The notes beneath the pieces were generated by a model, which was not told the DNA's origin, did no database searches, and saw only the letters and a list, made by a program, of their open reading frames with translations. Both the position numbers and the translations under genes were made by a program. A stretch of 7,026 nt of DNA, from NCBI RefSeq assembly GCF_036311985.1, contig NZ_JAZDCJ010000095.1; one strand, 5' to 3'. The stretch comes from JAZDCJ01 sp036311985 (lineage in GTDB: Bacteria; Actinomycetota; Actinomycetes; Actinomycetales; Micrococcaceae). Below, in pieces: positions 1 through 5,720 of this stretch (positions are counted from its first letter, which is position 1; each line of letters opens with the position of its first letter).

Positions 1-179
1 GCGACGCCGCCCTGCACGGCCGGTTCGCGCACCCGGACCTCGCCTCGATCTTGAACGCCAACATCCGCCGCACTACCACCCACGCCGCCAACGAAGCCAC
101 CTCCCTCACCCAAGGAACAGGGGCGTGGGCCGCGATCGGCAACCCCGCAACCATCACCACGCCGGAGGAGGCCCGATGA
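1..179 (+). CDS. istA: IS21-family transposase IstA, C-terminal fragment (cut by window edge)
   Basis: The reading frame beginning with the codon at 3-5 is open to a TGA at 177-179 and gives the last 58 residues of the protein. The peptide contains FAHPDLASILNANIRR, then a run ending QGTGAWAAIGN. This DLASIL / QGT-AW pattern is what I know from the C-terminus of actinobacterial IstA transposases. IstA is the DDE integrase that cuts and joins the element ends, but its catalytic domain lies upstream of the window. The stop overlaps the start of the next gene (ATGA at 176-179), which implies translational coupling with istB. Whether the full gene is intact cannot be judged. The call rests mainly on the tight linkage to istB. 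Confidence 0.78.
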   Translation, partial: DAALHGRFAHPDLASILNANIRRTTTHAANEATSLTQGTGAWAAIGNPATITTPEEAR

Positions 180-964
180 GCCCCGTCACCACGACCAATA
201 CCGTGGCTCCGCCGCTACCGGCGGACCTGGAGGCCCTGATGCGGTCCCTGAAAATGCCCCACGCCCGGGCGCTGGCCCCGGACCTGATCGCGACCGCCCG
301 CGCCCAGCGGTGGGAACCGGCCGAGGTCATCAAGGCCCTCTTCACGGAGGAAGCCGCCGGCCGGGCCCGGTCCATGCTCGCTTCCCGCCGCAAAGCAGCC
401 GGGTTCCCGACCGGGAAGACCTTCGAGGCGTGGGACCCTGCAGCGTCCTCCATCCCGGGCCCGACCCAGCAGGCACTGCGGACCCTGGAATGGATCACCC
501 GCAGGGAAAACTTGGTCGTCTGCGGGCCCTCGGGGACGGGGAAGACGTTCTTCCTCGAAGCCCTCGGCCAGCAGGCCGTCGAAGCCGGAATGCGGGTCGC
601 TTGGTTCAGGCTCGAGGACCTCGGCGTCCTCATCCGCGCCCACCGAACCGATGACAGCGTCACCCGGGCCGTTGCCCGGATCCTGCGCGCCGAGCTCGTG
701 GTCATCGATGATATTGGTCTGTTGCCCGTGGCCACGGACGCCGCCGAAGGCCTCTACCGGGTCGTGGACGCAGCCTACGAAAAACGCTCCGTCGCGATCA
801 GCTCCAACCTCCACCCCGCCGGGTTCGATGAGCTCATGCCCAAAACCCTCGCCACCGCCACCGTTGACCGACTGCTGCACCACGCCCACGTCTGCCAGAC
901 CAGCGGCGATTCCGTCCGTCTTACCCAGGCCCTCGCCGGAAAAGGAGTGACCCGCTTGAACTGA
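176..964 (+). CDS. istB: IS21-family helper ATPase IstB
   Basis: This 262-residue AAA+ ATPase is close to the usual IstB length of about 250-260. IstB is a DnaA/DnaC-like ATPase that helps IstA choose and capture target DNA. Visible motifs are Walker A GPSGTGKT at residues 117-124, Walker B LVVIDD at 174-179 followed by IGLLP, a sensor-like ISSN at 208-211, and DRLLHHA at 231-237 with a candidate arginine finger. The N-terminal 100 residues are helical, with the LMRSLKMPHAR type of opening seen in this family. I chose the ATG at 176, not the in-frame GTG at 125, because GGAGGAGG lies just upstream and the ATG overlaps the istA stop. The frame has no break, so the gene looks functional. Confidence 0.93.
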   Translation: MSPVTTTNTVAPPLPADLEALMRSLKMPHARALAPDLIATARAQRWEPAEVIKALFTEEAAGRARSMLASRRKAAGFPTGKTFEAWDPAASSIPGPTQQALRTLEWITRRENLVVCGPSGTGKTFFLEALGQQAVEAGMRVAWFRLEDLGVLIRAHRTDDSVTRAVARILRAELVVIDDIGLLPVATDAAEGLYRVVDAAYEKRSVAISSNLHPAGFDELMPKTLATATVDRLLHHAHVCQTSGDSVRLTQALAGKGVTRLN

Positions 965-1003
965 CCAACCCAACGATGGCCGACCCCGCCGAAACGAATC
1001 AGT

Positions 1004-1097
1004 GGGCAGATCTGTTGGCCATAACCGGGCAGTTTTACTGGCCACCAGCGGGCACATCAACTGGCCGCCCATGGGCAGAACGTAATGGCCATTGACA
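1004..1097. repeat. IS21 right-end multiple transposase-binding-type repeats, 23-bp period
   Basis: Four copies of GGGCA-N7/8-TGGCC occur. GGGCA starts at 1004, 1027, 1050 and 1073, an exact 23-bp period. TGGCC starts at 1016, 1039, 1062 and 1086; the last copy has one extra base in the spacer. Multiple terminal repeats recognised by the transposase are known for IS21-family ends. Two turns of B-DNA is about 21 bp, so a 23-bp spacing puts the copies on nearly the same helix face. The outermost copy abuts the inferred tip at 1097. Confidence 0.75.
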
Positions 1098-1600
1098 CCA
1101 TACCCCGTTGCCCGGAAGCATCGACCTAGTCGATAAACCACACGCTTCAGCCTGACGCCGCAAATGCCCGCGCGGGGGCAAGGACCGCTTGCGCAGCGTC
1201 CTCAGCCTTGCATTGGCGCAGCAGCGGCACCGGCGGCACGTCCCCCGTCGTCTAGCGGGACATTCGTACTCCCAAAATCAACAAGTGTTCCACGCTCGAT
1301 AGCCGTGATTCCGTCAAGCTCGGGGAGAGAGTTCAGAGATGGTGGTAGCGAGGACACTCTGGACGGAATGTAGGCAGTAACTTGGCACCGTCTAAGGGCA
1401 TCGAATGAGGATGCGGGCACACCGGCGGTCCGGCGGCGAGTGTTTCGCCACCGGACCACCGGTCACAAGGACATGTGTGCTGAAGACATGTTCTCCGGTT
1501 TCTGTTTACGGTTTCCTATGTTTCGCCTCCTTCTCCTCAGCCTGCTGGTTTGCAGCCGCTTCAGCTCAATGCACAGGCGTTTCGGATGCGTTCTAGGTGG
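1098..1600. other. Gene-poor interval between IS21 end and surface-protein gene
   Basis: I find no convincing gene here. It contains a strong hairpin (1421-1463) and a nearby ACATGT pair (1471-1476 and 1486-1491). The one weak coding candidate is an 85-codon minus-strand frame (1459-1202). It contains a fairly natural-looking stretch, LPELDGITAIERGTLVDFG, but I do not recognise it, see no ribosome-binding site, and its third codon positions are only about half G or C, lower than in the neighbours. It could be a remnant of a gene cut by the IS21 insertion or could be chance. The stretch at about 1250-1410 also looks less GC-rich than its surroundings. Confidence 0.5.
1421..1463 (-). terminator. 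Strong hairpin, probable transcription terminator of the LAxTG protein gene
   Basis: Arms 1421-1439 and 1445-1463 form a 19-bp stem around a 5-base loop (1440-1444). On the plus strand two positions would be C-A mismatches (1426 with 1458, and 1434 with 1450). On the minus strand the same positions become G-U pairs, so the hairpin is fully paired only in minus-strand RNA. That is the direction of the gene ending at 1601, 138 bases upstream. No U-tract follows, which is common for actinobacterial hairpin terminators. It could instead be an mRNA 3'-end stabiliser. Confidence 0.6.
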
Positions 1601-3031
1601 CTAGGAGACCTTGCGCTTGCGGAGCATCAGCAGGCCGGCCACCAGCATCAGCAGGGCGAGCGGGACCAGTGAGGCGTCAACACCGGTGTTCGCGAGTGCA
1701 GCGGCGCCGTTCTGCGTAGGGGTGTTACGGGGAGTGGAGACCGCCGGAATCGCGCCGCCTACAGCAGTGGATCCGGCGGCAGCTACCGGGAAGCTTCCGG
1801 TGCTGATTGTGCCACTGCCGTTGTCCGTGCCCGCGGTGCCGTTGCCGGTACCGTCTCCGGTGCCGGCGCCATTGTCGGTGTCGTTGCCTGGGTTGCTGGT
1901 GCCGGGATCGACAGTGCCAACTCCGCCGGTGTTTCCATCGCCGGGAGTCCCGGTGCCAGGGGTTTCGGTGCCGTTGCCGCCACCGATCAGCCCGATACCG
2001 AGGTCAATCCCCAGATCCACACCAGCGTCCAGGCTCCCGTTACCGCCGGTGGTGCCGTCGGTGCCGGTGACATTTCCGAGTCCGAGTGCCACGTTGGCGT
2101 CCACTGCTGCGTCGAGTCCGCCGGTGGTCCCGTCGGTGCCGGCAACGTCACCCAGGCCGAGCGCTACATCGGTGTCAACTGCTGCGTCGACTGCGTTGGT
2201 GCCGTTGGTTCCGAGGTCGCCCAGGCCGAGGGCTGCGTCAACGGCGGCACCCAGTCCGTCGCTGGGTCCGTTCGAACCGGTGACATTCCCCAGGCCCAGC
2301 GCGACGTCGGCATCCACGGCAGCGTCCACCGTGTCGGTGCCGCTCGTGCCCAGGTCGCCGAGTCCGAGGTTGACGTCCGCAACTGCCGCAACGTCCGCGG
2401 CGGTGCCGTCGGTTCCGGTGATGTTGCCGACGCCGAGGGCTGCGGCTGCGTCAACGCCTACGTCTGCGGTTCCCGAGTCGGTGCTGTTGGTGCCCAGGTC
2501 GCCGAGCCCGAGGTTGATGTCCGCAACTGCGGCAACATCGGCGATGGTGCCGTCGGTGCCGGTTCCGGTGATGTTGCCGACGCCGAGGGCTGCGGCTGCG
2601 TCAACGGCTACGTCTGCGGTTCCCGCGTCGGTGCCGTTGGTGCCCAGGTCACTGAGCCCCAGGTTGACGTTCGCAACTGCGGCAAGATCGGCGATGGTTC
2701 CGTTGGCTCCGGTTCCGGTGACGTTGCCGAGGTTGATGTCGGCCGCTGCTGCGACATCGGCGATGGTGCCGTCAGCCTCGGCTCCGGTCACGTTGCCGAG
2801 CCCGAGGTTTACGTCCACTACGGCGGCGACGTTCGTTGAGTCGGACGGCGTTGGGTCACCCAGCAGGCCCAACGACGTCGTATCAGCGGACGCCGCCGCC
2901 GAGATGAGGGCGGAAGCGGAAAGATCCGATCCGCTGGTCGTATCCGCGGCGTTTGCCGCGCTGCAGCCGAGGGCTAGAAGCCCGCCGGCAAAGAGGGTGC
3001 CAAGCAGCCCCCTGCGAAGGTTGGAACTCAT
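1601..3031 (-). CDS. Repeat-rich cell-wall-anchored surface protein with LAxTG sorting signal
   Basis: This 476-residue exported protein is probably linked to peptidoglycan by a class E-type sortase. An N-terminal signal peptide has RR at residues 6-7, a hydrophobic core at 9-22, and a likely cleavage after ANA at 26-28. Residues 76-322 carry about eleven copies of a Leu-Gly motif (LGLGDLGT, LGVGNITG or LGLGNVTG) every 23-25 residues, with VDAAV/ADVAAVAD segments between. Residues 350-415 are a Gly/Thr/Asn/Asp/Pro-rich linker suited to spanning the wall. The C-terminus has LANTG at 446-450, a hydrophobic segment at 454-470 and the basic tail RKRKVS. The ATG at 3031 is preferred over an upstream frame start because AGGAG lies 9 bases before it. 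The protein has no cysteine beyond the signal peptide and no enzyme motif. An adhesive, structural or coat role is inference. Confidence 0.82.
   Translation of the reverse strand: MSSNLRRGLLGTLFAGGLLALGCSAANAADTTSGSDLSASALISAAASADTTSLGLLGDPTPSDSTNVAAVVDVNLGLGNVTGAEADGTIADVAAAADINLGNVTGTGANGTIADLAAVANVNLGLSDLGTNGTDAGTADVAVDAAAALGVGNITGTGTDGTIADVAAVADINLGLGDLGTNSTDSGTADVGVDAAAALGVGNITGTDGTAADVAAVADVNLGLGDLGTSGTDTVDAAVDADVALGLGNVTGSNGPSDGLGAAVDAALGLGDLGTNGTNAVDAAVDTDVALGLGDVAGTDGTTGGLDAAVDANVALGLGNVTGTDGTTGGNGSLDAGVDLGIDLGIGLIGGGNGTETPGTGTPGDGNTGGVGTVDPGTSNPGNDTDNGAGTGDGTGNGTAGTDNGSGTISTGSFPVAAAGSTAVGGAIPAVSTPRNTPTQNGAAALANTGVDASLVPLALLMLVAGLLMLRKRKVS
2066..2806 (-). repeat. Protein repeat array, 23-25 codon period
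   Basis: Within the LAxTG protein, the motif LG[LV]G[DN][LVI] followed by G, T or A starts at residues 76, 99 (shortened), 124, 149, 174, 199, 222, 245, 268, 291 and 315. The steps are 23, 25, 25, 25, 25, 23, 23, 23, 23 and 24 residues. The left half in protein order uses 25-residue units that alternate LGLGDLG with LGVGNITG, giving a 50-residue super-unit. The right half uses 23-residue units. Confidence 0.8.
2411..2710 (-). repeat. 150-bp tandem duplication inside the repeat array
   Basis: Bases 2411-2560 and 2561-2710 align at an exact 150-bp offset with few differences; for example, the run from 2411 to about 2446 is repeated without change at 2561 to about 2596. The unit equals 50 codons, so the frame is kept. 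This points to recent in-frame amplification and possible copy-number variation between strains. Confidence 0.75.
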
Positions 3032-3040
3032 GGTGATTTT

Positions 3041-3045
3041 CTCCT
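3041..3045 (-). promoter_or_regulatory. Ribosome-binding site of the LAxTG protein gene
   Basis: Read on the minus strand, the bases are AGGAG followed by AAAATCACC and then ATG. This good Shine-Dalgarno match at normal spacing fixes the start at 3031 and makes the longer upstream frame (to 3091) unlikely. Confidence 0.75.
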
Positions 3046-3122
3046 GAAAAAAGTTGAGATGAGGGCGCTGGTCAGCTGCCCGAATGGCCACGTGCTGCCT
3101 GGGTCGGCAGGGTGGGGCTCAA

Positions 3123-4082
3123 CTAGTCAGGAGAGGAACCGGGGTCGAACGACACCGGTGCAGGAGCGTGCTCAGAGGCCCCGCCGGCAAGGACAGTGCC
3201 GGCAACTGCATGGTCAAGATCGAAAGCGCTCAGCCACGCAGCCGAGCTGGGAGAGCCGCCCGAGGAGCCGCCGCTGCCTGCGCCGGAACCGGGCGCAGCC
3301 GGGGCCTGGGCAGGGTAGGCGGGGTCAGCGGTTCCGGGCTGGTCGCTGCCGAGGGATGGCCGCTCATGGGCCAAAGTCGGGAAGACCGACGTGCCCGCAA
3401 GGGCAGCCGGGCCCGCGGCGGCGGGAGTGGCTTCGAGCGTGCCGGATGTTGCGGGCTCCGGCGCACTTGGAATCACTGCTGCAGGGCCTGTCACGGCTTG
3501 ATCGGCAGCCGCAGCTTCGGCGCTGCCCGTCTCTGCCGGCACCGAGGGAAGGGCGGGTTCTGAGTGTTCCGGGGCTGCCGCCAGGGGCAGTTCCGGGACA
3601 TCAATAGGCAGGGGAGCGGACCCGGTCACAACATCGGCAACAGGCTGCAGCACCGGTTCGAGCACTGGAAGCGTTTCGGTGACCGGTGGCACGACGGTTT
3701 CCACGACGGCCGTGGTTGCACCGTCAGCAATGCGGGCAACCGGAGCTGTCACTTCTGACACTGTGCCGGCAGGGACCACCTGGTTGATCACCGGAACGGA
3801 CGAGACCAAGTCATCAGCAGTTGCGGAGAGTTGGTTCACCACCGGATGCACCAGGCCGACGGATGGCGGTGCAGCCGGAGCTTTGGTCGGCGCGGGTGCG
3901 GCCGGGACCACTTTTTCGGCCACCGATTGCACAGAACTGGTCACGGATCCCACCAGCGACGAAGTGTCCGGCAGCGCATCGGCAGATGCCGCCGGAGAAG
4001 AAAATGTCAGCCAGGTGAACGCAGCGGCTCCAGCCAGCAACACCGGCCGCAGGGCACGCCACGGTGAACGAGATTCACCCAT
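3123..4082 (-). CDS. Secreted Ala/Pro/Val-rich protein of unknown function
   Basis: This is a 319-residue protein that I do not recognise. It starts with a clear signal peptide: RSPWRALRP, a hydrophobic core at about residues 14-27, and a cleavage motif ASA at 32-34. The mature part is low in complexity. Residues 36-165 are rich in Val/Pro/Thr with recurring VVP, PV and LPV steps; 166-262 are Ala/Pro/Glu-rich; 262-280 are a Gly/Ser linker; and 281-319 form a distinct, less repetitive tail beginning AAWLSAFDLDHAVAG. There is no cysteine, sorting signal or C-terminal membrane segment, so it is probably released or held non-covalently. It lies 91 bp upstream of the LAxTG gene on the same strand, suggesting co-transcription. 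The ATG at 4082 has no good ribosome-binding site; a GTG at 4091 with GGAAG five bases before it is an alternative, but that DNA already belongs to the neighbouring importer gene. Confidence 0.66.
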   Translation of the reverse strand: MGESRSPWRALRPVLLAGAAAFTWLTFSSPAASADALPDTSSLVGSVTSSVQSVAEKVVPAAPAPTKAPAAPPSVGLVHPVVNQLSATADDLVSSVPVINQVVPAGTVSEVTAPVARIADGATTAVVETVVPPVTETLPVLEPVLQPVADVVTGSAPLPIDVPELPLAAAPEHSEPALPSVPAETGSAEAAAADQAVTGPAAVIPSAPEPATSGTLEATPAAAGPAALAGTSVFPTLAHERPSLGSDQPGTADPAYPAQAPAAPGSGAGSGGSSGGSPSSAAWLSAFDLDHAVAGTVLAGGASEHAPAPVSFDPGSSPD

Positions 4083-5042
4083 GCGTACCACGGTGTCTTC
4101 CAGGACAACTATGTAAAGGCCGTTGTAGAGCCGTTCCAGGAGAAATTTCCGGACGTTGACGTTTCTTTTGTCCAAGCACGCACCAGTGCGGAGTCTCTGG
4201 CCTCGCTAAGGGCAGAGAAGGCAAATCCCAGCGTTGACGTATCACTGTTGGATTATGCTGTAGCGCGTACGGCAAATACCGAGGGTATCTTCCAAGCCCT
4301 TGACCCCGCGGCTGTCCCAAACCTTGCTGACCTTGACCCTAAGGCCAAGGTGGAGGGCAACATGGGAGCAGGTGCAACCTTCGACAGCGTGACGCTGATG
4401 TACAACACAGAGGCAGTTTCAGCTGATCCGGAGTCATGGGAGGCACTCTGGGAGGATCCAGCCGCCGCCGGGAAGATTGCGATTATTGGGCCCCCGGACA
4501 TCACCAGCACCGTTGGGTTGACGGCCATCACGACGAAAATGGAGGGCGGGGATTACACCCAGTCCGTAGATGCGGGAATCGCCAAGTTGAAAGAACTTGC
4601 CCCTCGTGTTCAGACTTGGAACCCCCAGCCTGATCCCTACACCATGGTGCAAAGCGGTGACGCCTCCTACGCTGTGGGCTGGAATGCCCGCGCTCAGCTC
4701 TTCGCTGACGGCTCCAACGGTGCTATGAAAGCGGTCCTGCCCGAGGAAGGAACCATCCTGCAGATCAACACGCTGAACCTGGTGAAGGACTCACCCAACC
4801 CGGCCGCTGCGCAGGCATTCATCAACTACGCCTTGAGCGCGGAGGCCCAGATCGAATTCTCGAAGCTCATGGCGTACGCCCCCACTAACACCAAAGCTGA
4901 GCTGCCCGCGGACGTCCTCGCCAAGATTCCGGTTGCCGACCCCGCAATGAATGACCGGATCATCGAACCGAACTGGGACGTGATGGTTTCCCAGCGCGAT
5001 ATCTGGGCCAACCGGCTCAAGACCGAAGTTGTAGGTGGCTAA
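4083..5042 (+). pseudogene. ABC importer substrate-binding protein (spermidine/putrescine type), 5'-truncated
   Basis: The frame is open from an in-frame TGA at 4065 to TAA at 5040-5042. From about 4083 it reads as a solute-binding protein (AYHGVFQDNYVKAVVEPF and onward, 319 residues). Features of the PotD/PotF-like extracellular binding family include the opening GVFQDNYVKAVVEPF, LDYAVART, the domain-crossing GATFDSVTLMYNTEAV, PESWEALWEDPAAAGKIAI, a GWNARAQLFA segment and a C-terminal NRLKTEVVGG. The signal peptide, lipobox and first strand, about 30-40 residues, are missing: the DNA upstream encodes the start of an unrelated gene on the other strand. No ATG start is available near the 5' end. 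A TTG at 4248 could start a shorter 264-residue product, but it would lack an export signal and part of domain 1. The ATPase gene follows directly (TAA then ATG), showing an original operon. Substrate is uncertain: a polyamine or a related small solute. Confidence 0.8.
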
Positions 5043-5720
5043 ATGACTGGGGCTCCCGGGTACCTCGAGATTAGTTCGCTAACAAAGCGTTACAAGGAGG
5101 GGATTACGCCCGCCGTTGCGGACGTCTCCCTTAGCGTTGCAGAAGGTGAATTCCTGGCCTTACTGGGACCTTCAGGTTGCGGGAAAACCACGACGTTGCG
5201 AATGATCGCCGGTCTTATTGATCCAACCTCGGGCACCGTCACGGTAGACGGAAAGGACATCACACATGCCCCGGTCCACAAACGTTCAGTAGGCATGGTG
5301 TTCCAGAGTTACGCACTCTTCCCACACCTCGACGTTAAGTCCAACGTTGCCTACGGCCTGCAAATGCGACGCGTTCCCAAGGCCGAAATCACCAAACGCG
5401 TTGCCGACGTGCTGAAACTGGTCCGTCTGGACCATCTGGCAGACCGGCGAATCACGGCCCTTTCAGGTGGCCAGCAGCAGCGCGTCGCCCTCGCACGGGC
5501 AGTCGTGATCCACCCTCAGCTATTCCTCATGGACGAACCCCTATCGAACCTGGACGCGAAACTGCGTGATGCGATGCGTAACGAGATCCGTGGCATCCAA
5601 CAAAGGATGGGAATCACCTCCGTATTCGTCACTCACGACCAGGGAGAAGCCCTGACCATGGCAGACAAGATTGCCGGGGAGTGTCAGATTAACGGTGGGT
5701 CTGGCCTGGCGCATTGTTAG
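5043..5720 (+). pseudogene. ABC importer ATPase (PotA-like), 3' part cut off by IS256 insertion
   Basis: This is the nucleotide-binding subunit expected to power the importer whose binding protein precedes it. All core motifs are present: Walker A GPSGCGKT at 42-49, Q-loop Gln88 in VFQSYALFPH, signature LSGGQQQR at 140-147, Walker B LFLMDEP at 160-166, D-loop SNLD at 168-171 and switch His198 in VTHDQGEALTMADKI. Native sequence ends at Ala211 (codon 5673-5675). From 5676 or 5677 the frame runs into the IS256 end, adding 14 foreign residues before TAG at 5718-5720. Family members are about 350 residues, so the C-terminal TOBE/regulatory domain of roughly 140 residues is lost. The start ATG sits directly after the binding-protein stop, consistent with translational coupling. 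The permease genes and the missing 3' part would lie beyond the IS, outside the window. The truncated protein might still bind ATP but is unlikely to work. Confidence 0.88.
5677..5710 (+). repeat. IS256 terminal inverted repeat (left, distal to transposase start)
   Basis: The repeat begins GGGAGTGTCAGATTAACGG and matches the reverse complement of 6993-7026 at 28 of 34 positions. Differences are at repeat positions 13-14, 24-26 and 30. The outer 12 bases are identical. Confidence 0.88.

Larger units (their letters stand above)
1..1097 (+). mobile_element. IS21-family insertion sequence, right part (left part outside window)
   Basis: The order istA then istB, with an ATGA overlap, is the hallmark arrangement of IS21-family elements. 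After istB comes a block of regularly spaced repeats at 1004-1090. The right tip is inferred at about 1097, where the sequence reads ATGGCCATTGACA; its reverse complement begins TGTCAATGGCC, which fits the 5'-TG...CA-3' ends known for this family. The left end and any target duplication lie outside the window, so the right boundary is uncertain by a few bases. Confidence 0.82.

Noticed and set aside
215..1141. A 308-codon minus-strand frame across istB and the IS right end
   Set aside because: It is antisense to a well-supported AAA+ ATPase and runs through the IS terminal repeats, as high-GC shadow frames do.
2066..2806. CRISPR-like repeated DNA
   Set aside because: The repeats keep codon phase, vary in sequence and have no unique spacers of constant length; they encode protein repeats. 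No cas gene is nearby.
2962..2968. Lipoprotein lipobox (LALGC) in the LAxTG protein signal peptide
   Set aside because: Cys23 is preceded by Ala-Leu-Gly, not the usual Leu-[Ala/Ser]-[Gly/Ala]. A normal signal peptidase site (ANA) follows and the C-terminus already has a wall-sorting signal. It remains a weak alternative.
1611..3047. A 478-codon plus-strand open frame covering the whole LAxTG gene
   Set aside because: It is the antisense shadow of a GC-rich repetitive gene. The product is Pro/Ser/Val monotony with no signal peptide or start signal, while the minus strand has a ribosome-binding site, signal peptide and sorting signal.
3095..3110. Small hairpin (CTGCC/GGCAG) between the two surface-protein genes as a terminator
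   Set aside because: It has only 5 pairs with a 6-base loop and no U-tract, and would separate two genes that look co-transcribed.
3679..4116. A 145-codon plus-strand frame, and other plus-strand frames at 3059-3607, over the secreted-protein gene
   Set aside because: They are antisense to a frame with a convincing signal peptide, and show no domain or ribosome-binding site.
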